A stretch of 64,000 bases of DNA from Tuctoria greenei (lineage: Eukaryota; Streptophyta; Magnoliopsida; Poales; Poaceae): positions 139,861,415 through 139,925,414 of the forward strand of contig JAYESD010000001.1 of assembly GCA_036927565.1 (NCBI GenBank), in the 5' to 3' direction. Shown here one piece after another: positions 9,312 to 21,635 of the stretch (the stretch's first letter is position 1; each line of letters starts with the position of its first letter). Below the pieces are notes generated by a model, which saw only the letters and a program-made list of their open reading frames with translations, ran no database searches and had not been told where the DNA came from. A program made the translations under genes and the position numbers.

Positions 9312-10802
9312 ATGTTGAATGAAAAAATCTCTAACTTTGAAGATGAGATGAATCAAGATGTGTTGCCGCAAGTCTCGGAGTCTCGCGCTAACAAAAGGCA
9401 AGATCACGCTGCCGAGCCTTCGCCCACTCCACCTAGGATGCGGCGGAAGGTTGCGGCCAAGAAGCCAGCTTCAAAGGCTCAAGATATGGCTGGTTGTAGC
9501 TCAACAGCTCATCGCCAATCCAAAGGGAAAGGCAAAGAGATTGCCTCTGGCCTTATTGGCCCTCTCAATATGAGTGCTCCAAAGCAAGGGAATAGAGACC
9601 CCTCAGAAGAAAAATTCAATGGCAAGGGGAGTGATGTTGCTTGGAAGCTGAGGAAAGTTGATGCATACAGCAGTACCAAGAAAGCAGTTCATCATAGATT
9701 CTAGAGCAACTTCCACGTGAACTACTATAGTTCCATGTACCTGCAGATGAAGACTCCAGTAGTCCGCAGTTAATGGATTGACTAGAGCCACTTTGAAAGA
9801 AAAACATGTGGTGCCTTTGATGAATTGGTACAGGCCGCAGAGAGGCATGGCCTCGAGGACTTGTTTGCTTTCAGGTACAACTGGAATGATGAAGTCATAG
9901 CACAGTTCTTTGCAACCTGCTTGTTTGCCAGTGATGAAGAAGAGCGAGTGACTTGGATGACTCATGGATCCAAGTACACTGTGACATATAATGAGTTTGC
10001 TAGGCTGCTGCACCTTGGCGACACCGGCAGCAATGAAGTGATTATTCACAACATCGGGATCTTAGAGAAGGACAAGATGGACTTTCTCTATGATACCCGT
10101 CTCAAGTACAATCCTCCCTCAACCAAGAACATGAAGCCCTTCTTCATGGTTCTCAAAAGGGTGCTTAGGAAGACAATTGCTACGAAGGATGGAGATGCAG
10201 GGAGTGTCCAAGGCTACCGTAGGACATTAATGAAGGTGATTATAAAGAGCAACAAATTTGACATCTTTGACTATATCTAGAACGACATGGTGAACATTTC
10301 CTGCACCTCTAACTGTTCCTGTGGCTATGCACCTTATATCATGTTCATGATAGAGAAGGTCACAAGAATTGAGTTTGTGAAAGATTTTGAGCACACAACC
10401 TTGCTCCATCTCCCAACCTTGGTCCCCAAGCCACTCTCCCAGTTGCTCCATCTCCTGTGTCAAGTGAAGAGGCTCCGAGGAGATCTCGAGGAGATGCAAG
10501 GCCTGAATCTAACACTAGGGCCCCTACTCACAAAGGGTCTCCTAGTGGCATTATGAAGTACCTGGCTGCCATCTTCAGTTCTTGCCGCAAAATAGAGGTG
10601 AAAGTCCACAAGTTGAACAAATCAAGGAAAGAGGACATGAGGTACATAAAGCAAAATGTCAAAGCCATATGTCAGAAGCTGGAGATTGAGCCTATTGGGT
10701 CTCCTTGCATACCTCAGCATTGGGGGTACGACAAGTGGTTCTCATCCTCCGCCTTCTCAGCCTGATGATAAAGATGACGAGAGGACCGACAGCGAGGAAT
10801 GA
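9312..10802 (+). pseudogene. Family B ORF3, decayed (left copy)
   Basis: A broken counterpart of family A ORF3. The first part (9312-9704) is basic and Ser/Pro/Lys-rich. The second (9825-10280) holds the globular core, whose Phe-Phe-Ala-Thr and Leu-Leu-His-Leu stretches align with Phe-Tyr-Ala-Thr and Ile-Leu-Gly-Leu stretches of the family A protein. The third (about 10457-10765) is more charged, and an acidic tail in yet another frame ends at TGA 10800-10802. In-frame stops occur at 9702-9704, twice around 9770-9785, and at 10278-10280, with frameshifts near 10420 and 10730. Function is unknown; the homology is judged from spacing and residue pattern only. Confidence 0.65.
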
Positions 10803-11279
10803 GTTGATGGCAACTTCTAGATCCCTCCTCTCCTTCTTTTTGGTGCCTTGATGCCAAAGGGGGAGAGATTGAGGGGGAGTCACTAGGTCCTAGTAGTAGG
10901 TTGAGAGATGAGAGCTCCATTTGTGTTTCTTTTGGGTTGTATAACCTTGATTATGCTCTTTTATGCTTTTGGCATGTGTTGTGAAACGTGACTATGTAAT
11001 GATTATGATCTATGTCTTATGCTTTGAATTTGATATTCATGTCTGAAATTGGCATACATGCTTGATGTTGATATAATTATGTCATTTACCTCATACTCAT
11101 CACAATTATTGCTCACACACATATAGTTTTGCGTCCCACCATAAAGAGTGCACATATGTCTCATATTTTCATTGCTTAATTTATTCCAAGTTCATATGTA
11201 TACACTTTATGAAATCTAAATTTTTATCATATTTGTGAAATCTCAATTGGTTGTCACCAATCACAAAAAAGGGAGAGAT
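10803..11279 (+). promoter_or_regulatory. Family B 3' non-coding region with polypurine tracts (left copy)
   Basis: It contains the GATGCCAAAGGGGGAG block near 10850, another GGGGGAG tract near 10873, an AT-rich stretch without a gene, and the final polypurine tract AAAAAAGGGAGAGA at 11265-11278, immediately before the LTR. Confidence 0.7.
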
Positions 11280-12823
11280 TGAAGTGCATCTAGACATCCC
11301 TTGTGGGTTTTGGTTGATTTTTGACAAACAAATGAGATCCTAACAAATTGTTGAGATCAGCGCAGGTTTTAATAAAATTATGAAGAAAGCGCAAAAAGAA
11401 AGGTGTATGGTGATCAATATGGAAAAGTGCTCAAGAGCTGAATAGATTAGATCATTGTCTATGGAGTGTGCTGGAGAAACACACCCCAAGAGGTCAAGCA
11501 AAAGAAATCTCTCTCACTGCACAATTCACAGAAAAACATGACTAGTCCGATATCACCATGGACTAGTCCAATATGTCTCTGACTAGAAATGGACAAGTCT
11601 TCGCAGTGTGGACTTGTACGCTAGTACACCTGTTTTCACAGCACCGGTCTAGTCTGATAACACCACAGACTAGTCCGATATCTTTCTGACTAAAAACGGA
11701 CAAGTCCGCCACAGTGCAGACTTCTCCTGAGGACATCACACTTAACACAAAAACGGACAAGTCCGATATCATCACGGACTAGTTCGAAATCTCTCTGACT
11801 AAAATTAGACAAGTCCTCCAGTTGCGGACTTATACTCAATGCTACATGAGATTCACCACATCGGACTAGTCCGATATGGGCATGACTAGTCTGAACACTT
11901 CTCGAGACCAAATCGGACTAGTCCGCATATTTCCGAACAAGTCGGATATATCAGAACACTTAGGGTTTCCCACACGCCGCACACCGGACTAGTCCGGAGT
12001 CCACTACGGACTAGTCCAGACATCACAAACCCTAACGGTAACTTTTGGAAACTCTAGTATAAATAGAGGTGTACGGCCCTACAACCATTTTTCTCGACCC
12101 CCTGCGCCGTCACACCTTCCGAAAGCCTAGAATACACGTCTCTCCACACAATATAACCCTAGAAAGATCAAATCTTCGAGGATTGGTCATTGATCAAAGG
12201 AGAGACTCATTCTACACGTCTTGAGCTCTTGGGTTTGAATCTATCGCACACTCTCGCTGTTTTATTGCATATCTTTCGAGTGTGTTTGGTGGTGTTTTCA
12301 ATTGTAAATCTTGGGGAGTCCTCAACTTGTGAGAAGGCCCCTTGAACACGGTGATTTGCCCCCTTTGTGATTAGTGGAAGAGAATCGGCCTCAGTGGTGA
12401 TTCGACGAGGGTAGGGTTGGTGAAGACCCGGTCCTCCGTGGACTCCTCAACGTCGACATAGATTTCCTCTGTGGAATCGAACCAAGGGATAAAAATCTTG
12501 AGTCATACTTGTTCTTACTTTTCATCATATTCTAGGGTTTACTTGATCTCATACATCTTATGCTAAAACATTGAAACCAAAGTTAGTTTGTGCCATACCT
12601 AGTTTCATTGACGTAATACATTCAAGTTACAACTTAATTTCCGCTGCATAGAGTAATTGAATTGAAATCAGTGATCAAACTTGATCAATCTAGTCTGCAC
12701 ACACCGGACTAGTCCGCACCCTACCGGACTAGTCCGATTTCTCTTATCTGATCAAGTTGCTAAGTGTTTCAGGATCCGACGAAAGTTCAAAAATCCTATT
12801 CACCCCCCTCTAGGCTACATTCA
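11280..12823 (+). repeat. Family B 3' LTR (B1, 1544 bp, left copy)
   Basis: It starts TGAAGTGCATC after a polypurine tract and ends CATTCA. By homology with B2, the end is fixed by the point where B2 enters its primer-binding site. U3 (about 11530-12030) is packed with CGGACTAGTCCG and one-base variants, exact at 11862, 11914 and 11985. TATAAATA lies at 12058-12065. Two more exact copies (12705, 12725) lie near the 3' end. It differs from the B2 LTR in length and at many positions, so these are separate insertions of related subfamilies. Confidence 0.87.
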
Positions 12824-13295
12824 CTTTCATTTTCAATATACTCAAATGAAGAATATTCTAGTGTTCCTACCCTAGTAGCAATACGGGTAATCAATGAAGT
12901 ACATTCAATTGGCCCTACCCTTGGAATGTAATGTAACCATTGTGTCATCATCTCAATAATAGGAGCAACTTTTATCTATTTAATCATGGCAAATAAAATT
13001 TTCAGCTCATCATCACGCACTACACTTACATCTACTCTCGGGAACATAGTCATAGTCACCCATCTATACATGAAGCACAAAGTAGGGTTGTGCAAGTGGC
13101 TATTCCTAGGTGCACTACATCTGACCTCACCAGTTAAATTTGGCCAAAAACTTTGTTTGTTAAACCTAGGCAAAGTGTCTAAATCTAGCAAACAACGTTT
13201 ATGGAAGCCTAGGATTTCACTTAATTCTTTCCATAGGATATTGCATTCTTTTTGAAATAATCTAAAAGTAATACCATCAAATCCTATTTAGAGCG
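12824..13295 (-). pseudogene. Athila-like ORF1 fragment, minus strand (left copy)
   Basis: Read on the minus strand, the stretch encodes a run with the His-Asn-Pro-Thr-Leu-Cys-Phe and Phe-Pro-Arg-x-Asp-Val blocks and the Asp-Glu-Leu-Lys-Ile-Leu-Phe-Ala-Met block. These resemble, from memory, proteins annotated as Athila ORF1 in grasses. A stop interrupts the frame just left of 12976, after which it continues to the B1 LTR boundary at 12824. The B1 insertion cut this frame. Assignment to Athila is moderate. Confidence 0.5.
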
Positions 13296-14034
13296 TGCAA
13301 AGGAATTGTAAGGAGAGAAGGCGTGAACCTTTCTTCTCTATGTGAGAAAAGTTTTCCCATCCTAATGCATGCCAAATGGAAAAGAAATGGGAAGAGAATC
13401 CTTCTACCCCTCTCCTACTTGGACTATGGACTAGAGACTCTCTTCTCTACAGCCTATACTCCTCTAAACCTATGAAGAGTAGTGGATACAAGGGATGAAT
13501 ACTCAGGTGGTGTGTGTTGATGTGAGGGGTGAGGGATCCTATTTATTGCTTGGATAAGGGTTGGTTCCGGCCATCAAAAACACGCGAATCAGTCTTCATC
13601 GTGACCAGGGCACCACAGGGAGTCGACATGTGGAAGCTGACCGAGTTTGGTGCCAGGAAGGGTTCGACCAAACCCCCTAGTTGGGCGAACAGAAATGTTG
13701 ACCATTTCTGGTGTGCTTCCTCGGAGTGACTTCCAAATGGGTCCCATTGACTGATTTGGGTGCTAAACCTTTGGATGGTCGCGGATAATTCTATTTGTGG
13801 GCCATTTGATCCATGTGGTGTCGTGTGGCATCGCCTGATTGGCTGGAATGATATTTTATGGGATCCATCCCGTCGTTTCACTTCAATTCTGCGTAGAATG
13901 CTTGCATGCACAACTTTCTCCAAGAACAAGTGGAAATAGGTTAAATAGAAATGTGATGTTTGCAAGAAATGATACTTCCTTCACACAATTGAGTTATATT
14001 GACGGTTGAAATTGGTATATAATAGCCGTCAACA
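13296..14034 (-). repeat. Athila-like LTR or LTR remnant, minus strand (left copy)
   Basis: On the minus strand it begins TGTTGACGGC at 14034 and has an inner CCGTCAA, as in Athila-type LTRs. An AATAAATAGG TATA-like word lies at about 13538-13547. To the right, the sequence changes abruptly at 14034/14035 into Tekay protease, so this element probably inserted into the Tekay element. The inner (left) end cannot be placed and no primer site was found, which suggests an internal deletion. I could not assign the reading frames here to anything. Confidence 0.45.
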
Positions 14035-17000
14035 ACCATTCTATTTTATTCTGGAGCATCTCATTCATTCATAACATCGAAGTATGTTGCCAAGTATAAT
14101 ATGCCTATAGCTCATTCAAAACACACTATGTTAGTAAAATCTCCTGGAGGAGAGATGAGAACAAATATAGTGTGACTGATAGTAAGTATCAAAATAAGGG
14201 GGGTAGACTTTCTTGCGAATCTCATCGTCTTGGATTCCCAAGTGATAGACATAAAACTTGTTATGGATTGGTTGAGCAAGTATAATAGAGTGATTCAATG
14301 TGCCGAGAGGATTGTGCAATTGACAAGTGAGCATGGCACCCGTATTGAAGTTGAGACAGCCCAACAACCACAGATAAAGCAACATTGATTCATGTGGAAG
14401 GTGTGACATTGGAGAGTATTCCAATTGTTCACGAGTATCCAGATGTGTTCCTAGATGAGTTGCCAAGTATGCCGCCTGATCGTGATATTGAGTTTGTTAT
14501 TGTTTTGATACCTGGAACTGCACCTATAGCTAAGAGACCATATAGGATGCCTCCTATGAAGTTAGCGGAGCTCAAGAAGCAAATTCAAGAGCAGCTAGAG
14601 AAGGGTTTCATTTGCCCAAGATCTTCACCTTGGGGAGCACCAGGGCTTTTTGTGGATAAGAAGGATGGATCCCAAAGGATGTGTGTGGATTACTGAGCTC
14701 TTAACAAGGTCACGATCAAGAACAAGTATACGTTGCCCCATATAGAGGATTTGTTTGATCAAATGAAGGGCGCTTGTGTTTTCTCTAATATTGACTTGAG
14801 GTCAGGTTATTTCCAAATGAATATTAGACCATCGAACATACCCAAAACAGCTTTTCGGACACGATATGGATTCTATGAGTACACTGTTATGTCCTTTGGA
14901 TTGACAAATGCACCTGCTTACTTTATGTACCTCATGAATAAGGTATTCATGGAGTACATGTATAAATTCGATGTGGTGTTCATTGATGACATTATGATCT
15001 ACTCGAGAAGCAAGGAGGAGCATCAGGAGCATTTGAGGCTCACATTGCATATATTAAGGGAACATCAGTTATATCCCAAATTCAGCAAGTGCCAATTTTG
15101 GTTAAGGGAAGTGTCATTTTTGGGCCATATATCTCTAGAGGTGGGGTATCGGTTGACCTAGGAAAAGTGAGGGATGTTCTAAAATGGGAACTGTCATAGA
15201 ATGTAAAGGAAATTAGGAGCTTTCTTTGGATGGATGGATATTACCATCGATTTATTAAGGATTTCTCCAAAATATCCAAGCCCATGGCCGAGTTATTAAT
15301 GAAGGGGAAAACATTTCAATGGACTCAAGCTTGCCAAAACAGCTTTGAGGAGCTAAAGAGGAGGTTAACCACCACACTAGTCTTGGTTTTGTCGGATGTG
15401 AGTAAAAGTTTTGTATTTATTGTGATGCATTAAGATAAGGACTTGGATGTTTGCTCATGCAAGAAGGTCATGTGGTAGCCTATGCATCGAGGAAATTGAA
15501 GAAACATGAGCATAATAATCCTACGCACGACCTCAAACTTGCAGCCATAGTGCATGCCTTGAAGATATAGAGACACTACATTCTTGGTCATAGGTGTGAG
15601 ATTTATATGGATCACAAGAGTCTCAAGTACATATTCACGCAACAGATCTGAATTTGAGGCAACGGAGATGGTTGGAACTCATCAAGGATTATGATGTGGG
15701 AATAAATTACCATTCGGGGATGGCTAATGTAGTGGTCGATGCTTTGAGTCAGTAAGGAGTAAGCCACCAACTCACGGTTCGGGAATTGCCATCCGAGCTA
15801 TGCAAGGAGTTTGAACGGTTGAATCTTGGATTTGTGAATGAGATGGGAATAATGGAGTTAAATCTGACCTTGGAGCAAGAAAATTAAAGAAGGTTAGACC
15901 TAGATGAGGAAATTCAAGAAATTAAGGGAAGGACCCAATGAGGGAGAAAATTCATATTCGATGAGGATGACCAAGGCACTCTATGGATTTGGAAAGTATT
16001 GTTGTGCCTAATGTTAAGCATATTCAGGAAACGATATTAAAGGAGGCACATGAATCACCTTACTCAGTCCATCTCGGCTGTACAAAGATGTAAAAGGACT
16101 TGAAGACATGTTATTGGTGGGCCAACATGGAAAAGGACATAGCTAAGTATGTTGCCTTGTGTGATGTGTGCCAACGGGTTAAAGCGGAACATCAAAGGCC
16201 AACTGGATTGTTGCAGCCATTGAAGATTCCAGAATTGAAGTGGGAATAAATCGGTATAGACTTCATAGATGGATTACCTCAAACCCAGTTCGACTATGAC
16301 TCAATATGGGTTATTATGGATCGATTGATCAAATCAGCTCATTTCATTGCCGTCAAGACCAAGTATACCGGTACAGTTAGCTGAGTTGTACATGGAGAAA
16401 ATTGTATACTAACATGGAGTACCCAAGAAAATAGTTTCAGATCAAGGTTCTCAATTCACCTGTAGGTTCTGGCAGAAACTGCATGAAGCTATGGGTACAA
16501 GGTTAAATTTCAGCTCTGCAAATCACCCTCAAATGAAAGGACAAACCGAGAGGACCAACCAAATAATAGAAGACATATTGAGAGCTTGCGCCTTGAAGCA
16601 TGGATGCAGCTGGGACAAAAGGTTGAGGTTGCCATATGCGGAATTCTCATATAACAATAGTTACTAAGCCAGTTTGAAGATGTCGCCATATGAAGACCTA
16701 TATGGAAGGAAGTGTAGGACACCATTGTTTTGGAGTGAGACAGGAGAAAACCAAATATTTGGACCTGATTTGTTGCAAAAAGCTAAAAAGCAAGTTCAGA
16801 CAGTCCATGAGAATTTGAGGGCTGCTTAATCGAGACAGAAGGGCTATGCGGATAATAGGCGGAGAAACTTAGACTTTGAAGTGGGAGACTTCGTATATCT
16901 CAAAGTGTCACCTATGCGAGGTCATAAGTGGTTTAATGTCAGAGGCAAGTTGGCACCTTACTATGTTGGGCCATTCAAGATTTTGGGAAAACGTGGAGAA

Positions 17001-17330
17001 GTGGCATATAAGTTGGAGATGCCAGCACATCTTTTCGATGTTCATGATGTGTTCCACATTTCCCAGCTCAAGAAGTGCTTAAGGGTACCGGAAGAACAAG
17101 TACCATTGGAAGAACTGGAATTAGAGGCAGATTTGACTTATGCTGAGCAACCTGTCGAAATTTTGGAAACCAAAGAGAGAGTCATGAGAAACAAGGTTAT
17201 TCGATGGTGCAAGGTATAATGGAAGCATCATGCAGAATCAGAAGCAACTTGGGAGCTGGAAGACAATCTCAAGAGAGAATTTCCCTATCTCTTCTCTTCT
17301 ACGTCGAATCTCGAGAGCGAGATTCATCTT
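14035..17330 (+). pseudogene. pol: Tekay-type pol remnant (left copy)
   Basis: The protease starts near 14047 with Tyr-Ser-Gly-Ala-Ser-His-Ser-Phe where the family has Asp-Ser-Gly, so the catalytic Asp is lost. The reverse transcriptase spans about 14385-15161, with a TGA at 14694-14696 and a Phe-Ile-Asp-Asp active site near 14980. RNase H-like sequence follows to about 15760. The integrase zinc-finger and catalytic regions (about 16040-16730) carry several stops. The C-terminal GPF-type stretch and HDVFHISQLKK motif (16881-17219) are still open, followed by a chromodomain-like segment to about 17290. At least ten stops or frameshifts make it non-functional. Confidence 0.78.
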
Positions 17331-17344
17331 AAAAGGGATAGGTT

Positions 17345-20158
17345 TGTAACACCCTCATTTTTTTCCATCATGCATTGCATACATTCTTATACATGTTTAA
17401 CATTAAGCAACATAAAAAGGAACAAGTTTAAAATGAATTAGAATAAAAACAGCATTTAAAATTCTTCAAAAGTGCGGACTTGTACGGTTTGGACCTCGGA
17501 CTAGTCCGATTTTGATCTCTGTTGTCCTCTGAACTTTTACGTTATTTGTTGTGGATTAGTTCGATTGATTTTCTGTTGTTGTCCAGACTTGTCCATCCTT
17601 GAGTACGGACTAGTTCGTTCCTAGCTACTGGAACTTTTCGGAGTTGTCCGGAGATCCCTCGTTTCGTTCGACTTTTGGAAATTGTTCTCCAGACTTGTCC
17701 GGCCCCATACTGGACTTGTCCATTTTTGCTCTCTAGAACCGATCAGACTAGTTTGGCCCCTAGCAGACTTGTTCATTGTGCCCCACTCGGATTCAATCTT
17801 TTCCTCCATGAGATGTTATTGGGTATTTGCCTTAATTGGGCCCAATAACATCGTGCCAAACCGCTATGGAGCCCATGTGGGACCCCTACACGGCCTCCAC
17901 CACCTTGAACTCGAAATCTATCAAAACCTACCACCTCCACCTCTATATAAATACCCCAATACCCAACCTCTCACAACTTTTTCACAATTGAAGAAACCCC
18001 AAACACTAGTTTGTGAGAGCCGCCGTCAAGAGGAGATCACCGCAGCAAGGAGAAGAGAAGTAGGAAGGAGAAGGATCAAGTAGGATCGATCTTTGTCAAC
18101 TCATTGACATCATCGTCAATCCTCCACCAATTCTCCATCTTCCTTGGATCTAGGAGTCAAGATCTCGAGTTCTATCAAATTCGTGACCCTAGAGTTATTG
18201 AATTCACGGTGATTACCTTATACCAACCTTTTCTACATAAAATACGATCTATATTAGCTTTAACTATGCTCTAGTTGGAAATTTGCCAAAAACCCTAGGC
18301 GAGCGTACTTGTCTGGTCCAGTGCGGACTAGTCCGATCAACTTTTTGGTCTAGGGCAGACTAGTCCGGTCCCCAGTACGGACTTCTCCGGTTATCCGAAT
18401 CTGAAGTTGCTGAATTGAACCCAAATTGACTAAAACCAACCCGGAACCTGTTCAAACTTGTTAAAAACCATTGTAACTAGTTAGTAAACATTAATAGCAA
18501 CTCATTAACAAGTTTTACCACATAATTTCACTAATCATGCATGTCATGGCATATTAAATAATATATGAGCATTTATTGATTGTATTGTTTATTGTGTATG
18601 TCTATTGCGCGAATAGAAGGTGTTGCTCTAGACGTTGCTGTTGAGGACCTCCAACACCAGAACTTCAAAGCTTTTGACCCTAATCAAGCTCTGGAGCAAG
18701 GCAAGTTTCCTTGAACATTATGATCTTGTTTTCAAATGTTTTGTTTGCAAAACTGCATACTTGTGTCATTTTGATGGGAAATCCAAGATAGGTGTTTACT
18801 AGACTTGTTTGACCATCCTTGTCGCTTGGATTATATTATAGAGAGTCGAGAAGGGTAGTTTACCTTTTTTTCTTTGCTCTAATTAATTGGGTTGGGAAAA
18901 CAACCAAACGGCTACACTATGAATTAATGCACTTATGAATAATGTGAATTAATGAATATGGTTAATTGGTGGCATGGGATTGGGAGATCTAAGCAAGCAT
19001 GGATTGTGGACTGGGTTAGATGTCATGGTGGTTTTGCTTGCCTTAGATCTAAGGACCGGTTCATGCAAGAATAAGCCAGGACAAAAGTGCCACCACAAGG
19101 CAAAGTATGGGTGTGGCGTAGCTGAATAATTAGGTGTGCTGCTGGTATTGTATGAACCATTGGATGGTGCAGGGAATGGGAGTCGAGGAGGGCTACCCTG
19201 GGAATCGCATGGCACATGAGGGGGCCCGTGGGTGGGAGAATGGAGATTGAAGCCTGCGGGTGAAACCTTAGTGGGTCCATACATACTAGTAGTCCCTTTG
19301 TAAAAGTTATTTTGTGATCTCTTGGCCACACACCAACAAAAGTGTGATAAGGCATGATAGAGGTTCTTAGTCATCGAAATATGATGAAATCACGAACATG
19401 TGGGTAATGTGGTACAACCTCTACAGAGTGTTAAAAACTATCATGATAGCCATGCTCCCAGTTATGAGCACCAGGACAACTTCCATATTAGAGTGGAACT
19501 TGGGATTTGGGATGGTTATGGTTTGGCTTTGATTATTGTTATGGATTGTATGGTGATTAATGGTCATGGTTAATGATAATGGTAAGTATCTGGTGAATGG
19601 ATGATTAATGGATGGTGGATCTGTATCATGATATTATTATTGGGATATGATGGGATTATTTCACCTAGACATAGTAGGGTGCTTTTTCATATGTTTTAAA
19701 TTTACTTTTCAGCAAATAGCCTTTATATATTATCAATTCCTTGTTTATGATACATGTCACTATTTTCCCACACTTGCTGAGTACGACATGTGCTCATCCT
19801 TGCAATTCCCCCACCAATAGTTTCAGGTGATGTTTGGGAGTATCATGAGGATTTTGCGGAGTACTAGGTTGTGTGCTTCCATCAGCTTGCTTGTGGATGC
19901 TCGGAGCCGCGTTATATCCCTTATGCTTACTTTGCTCAACTTAGATTATTTCTGCTGCATTTGTTTTTCAGAACTATTATTGATGGTCATTAGAGTTTGT
20001 AATTGAGGATTATTTGAATATTGTAATAAGAGTACTTAATTATTCTATGCTATGTTAATTTTTTGTATATCGTTTGTGATGTACTCGTGTATGTGTGTTG
20101 AACATCCTGGGCACACATATGCGTCGGACATGGTTCATTTTCGGAACCGAGTGTCACA
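17345..20158 (+). repeat. Tekay-type 3' LTR (2814 bp, left copy)
   Basis: It starts TGTAACACCC after the polypurine tract AAAAGGGATAGG (17331-17342) and ends GTGTCACA, forming imperfect terminal inverted repeats. TATAAATA is at 17946-17953. CGGACTAGTCCG is exact at 17497-17508 and 18324-18335, with many degenerate copies between 17474 and 17790 and again at 18310-18395. No coding region was found in the remaining AT-rich 1.7 kb. Confidence 0.8.
17474..17953 (+). promoter_or_regulatory. Tekay LTR palindrome block and TATA box
   Basis: Variants of CGGACTAGTCCG (such as CGGACTAGTTCG and CAGACTTGTCCG) recur from 17474 to 17790, upstream of TATAAATA at 17946-17953. A second, shorter block lies downstream of the TATA box at 18310-18395. 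The family B copia LTR has the same two-block arrangement. Confidence 0.6.
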
Positions 20159-21299
20159 AAGAGAATGCTGAGGCTTGTCCTTATTTAGGGATGCCACTTT
20201 GACCTTTTTGATGTTCCTTTGAGATAACCCATACTTTGATCATGGACTAAAGACTTCCTTTGGCATGATGACATGTGGATTCCAGAATCAAACAAGAAAC
20301 GCTTCATCCACAATGTCACTTGCCCTAGGTTGAATGGGCTTGGTTGAAGTGTAGGAATCCCAACAAGTGATTGTGGTATATCTTGGATCTTTAATGCTCT
20401 TTCTGTTTTTTGTCCTTGGCCAAGAGCTTCATGCAAATGTTGTCTTGATTTCTTGCTTGGCCATGGACAAGATACATCAAGGTAGGCTAGTGGAACTTGA
20501 GTCCTTTGGATTTCCATAGCCCCCTTGATTATAAGGGTGATGTTGATTCCACCATTGACCTCCTTGAGGATAGTAGCCATTGAAGTTGTTGTTTGAAAGA
20601 AAGAATCCCCATGGGTCTCTGGGAAATTTTTCCTAAGTGTCCCATGTTGACATGGATTTTCACAAATCGTGTCAATATCCATGACATGGATAATTCCAAA
20701 CACTTCTCCATTGGCTTAATATTCATGATACTTCAATGGGAGGTGTAGTTCCATAACTAGCATGTCCACCTTGTTAAGTGGTGTGCATGCCAAGCTAAGG
20801 GAACTAGAGCATTCTTCAATCCACCCCTTGAGTGGAGACCATCTTCTCATCCGTGATGAATGAGAATAGGACTCCTTCGGCTCCAGCACGAATGTGGTCA
20901 TGGATTGGTGGAGCCAACCCATGCCATGAGTGTTGGATGAAGGGCCAACTATCGACCCCATGATGGAGGCAAACCAAGAAAAACCCTTGGAGCCTCCCCC
21001 AAGCTTTGGGATGGATGACTTTGGCTCCTACTAGAAGCTGAAATTCTTCCACAAAAAGCAATGGTGTTGCCTAGCAGACATTTGTTGAGGTACACCTTGA
21101 ATCATCGTGTAGTTGAGCACTTGTGTCCTTGTTGGCCATTCCATAAAATGGGTTAGCCAATACTACCCTGTTTTCACACAAAACGAGAAAACAAGCAAGG
21201 GTAATCCTATCTAATAACTACTAGTACCTATAGCTTAATCACAAGTGATAGCTATCATTCACTTCCTTTGCCTTCCCCGACAACGGCATCAGAAATGCT
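20159..21299 (-). mobile_element. Athila-like element, 5' internal fragment, minus strand (left copy)
   Basis: On the minus strand a primer-binding-like sequence (ATGCCGTTGTCGGGGA, complement of 21276-21291) follows the LTR edge at 21300. It resembles the TGGCGCCGTTGTCGGGGA site used by Athila/RIRE8-type elements, with a mismatch. Further left, minus-strand frames read through Gly/Gln/Asn/Tyr-rich sequence around 20510-20600, like the low-complexity part of an Athila gag. No intact ORF remains. The Tekay LTR inserted at 20158/20159. Confidence 0.5.
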
Positions 21300-21635
21300 T
21301 GTTGACGGTTCTTAACACCACAAGTCACCTCTAATAAGTGATGAGGTCCGCAAGCGCACGGAAGATACCGTTGTAGCATTTCGCCCATGAGTATTCCCAA
21401 GGGTATCATATTTATCTCAAAGGAAGGAAATGGAGTAAAGTAATCACTACTCTTATGATCAATCTATGGGATACTAATCAATTATAAAGACAGAGATAAG
21501 TTGATAATATTGGTAGTGTGACACACACCTAAGCGATGTATTCTAGAGGGTAGATGGGTCCTAATGGAGATTGGACTGAGAGTTGGTGAATTGCTCCTAC
21601 AATGCTTTAATATACATATACATAGCCTAGGTTAG
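21300..21635 (-). repeat. Athila-like LTR fragment, minus strand (left copy)
   Basis: The plus-strand sequence TGTTGACGG at 21300 is the complement of an LTR end CCGTCAACA next to the primer site. The LTR continues rightwards for 336 bp until the B2 LTR begins at 21636. GTTAG (21631-21635) would be the left copy of the B2 target duplication. No gene is present. Confidence 0.5.

Larger units (their letters stand above)
8772..12823 (+). mobile_element. Family B Sirevirus-like copia, 3' fragment (B1, left copy)
   Basis: This is the 3' part of a copia element related to family A: ORF3 leader, decayed ORF3, polypurine tract and 3' LTR. Its gag, pol and 5' LTR should lie left of the A1 insertion, outside the window. 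The layout mirrors family A, including the conserved GATGCCAAAGGGGGAG block after ORF3. It is inserted in a minus-strand Athila-like reading frame. The bases after the LTR, CTTTC (12824-12828), would be one side of its target duplication. Confidence 0.82.
14035..20158 (+). mobile_element. Tekay/Del-type Ty3/gypsy chromovirus, 5'-truncated (left copy)
   Basis: Decayed pol followed by a 2814-bp 3' LTR. The gypsy domain order is protease, reverse transcriptase, RNase H, integrase, then a chromodomain-like tail. The left end starts inside protease at the border with the Athila-like LTR. The 5' LTR and gag are missing from view and may lie beyond the insertions to the left. On the right, AAGAG (20159-20163) would be one half of a target duplication in Athila-like sequence. 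Confidence 0.8.

Noticed and set aside
18949..19374. Long minus-strand open frames inside the Tekay LTR
   Set aside because: Identical in both segment copies simply because the segment is duplicated. No domain is recognised and the position is within an LTR.
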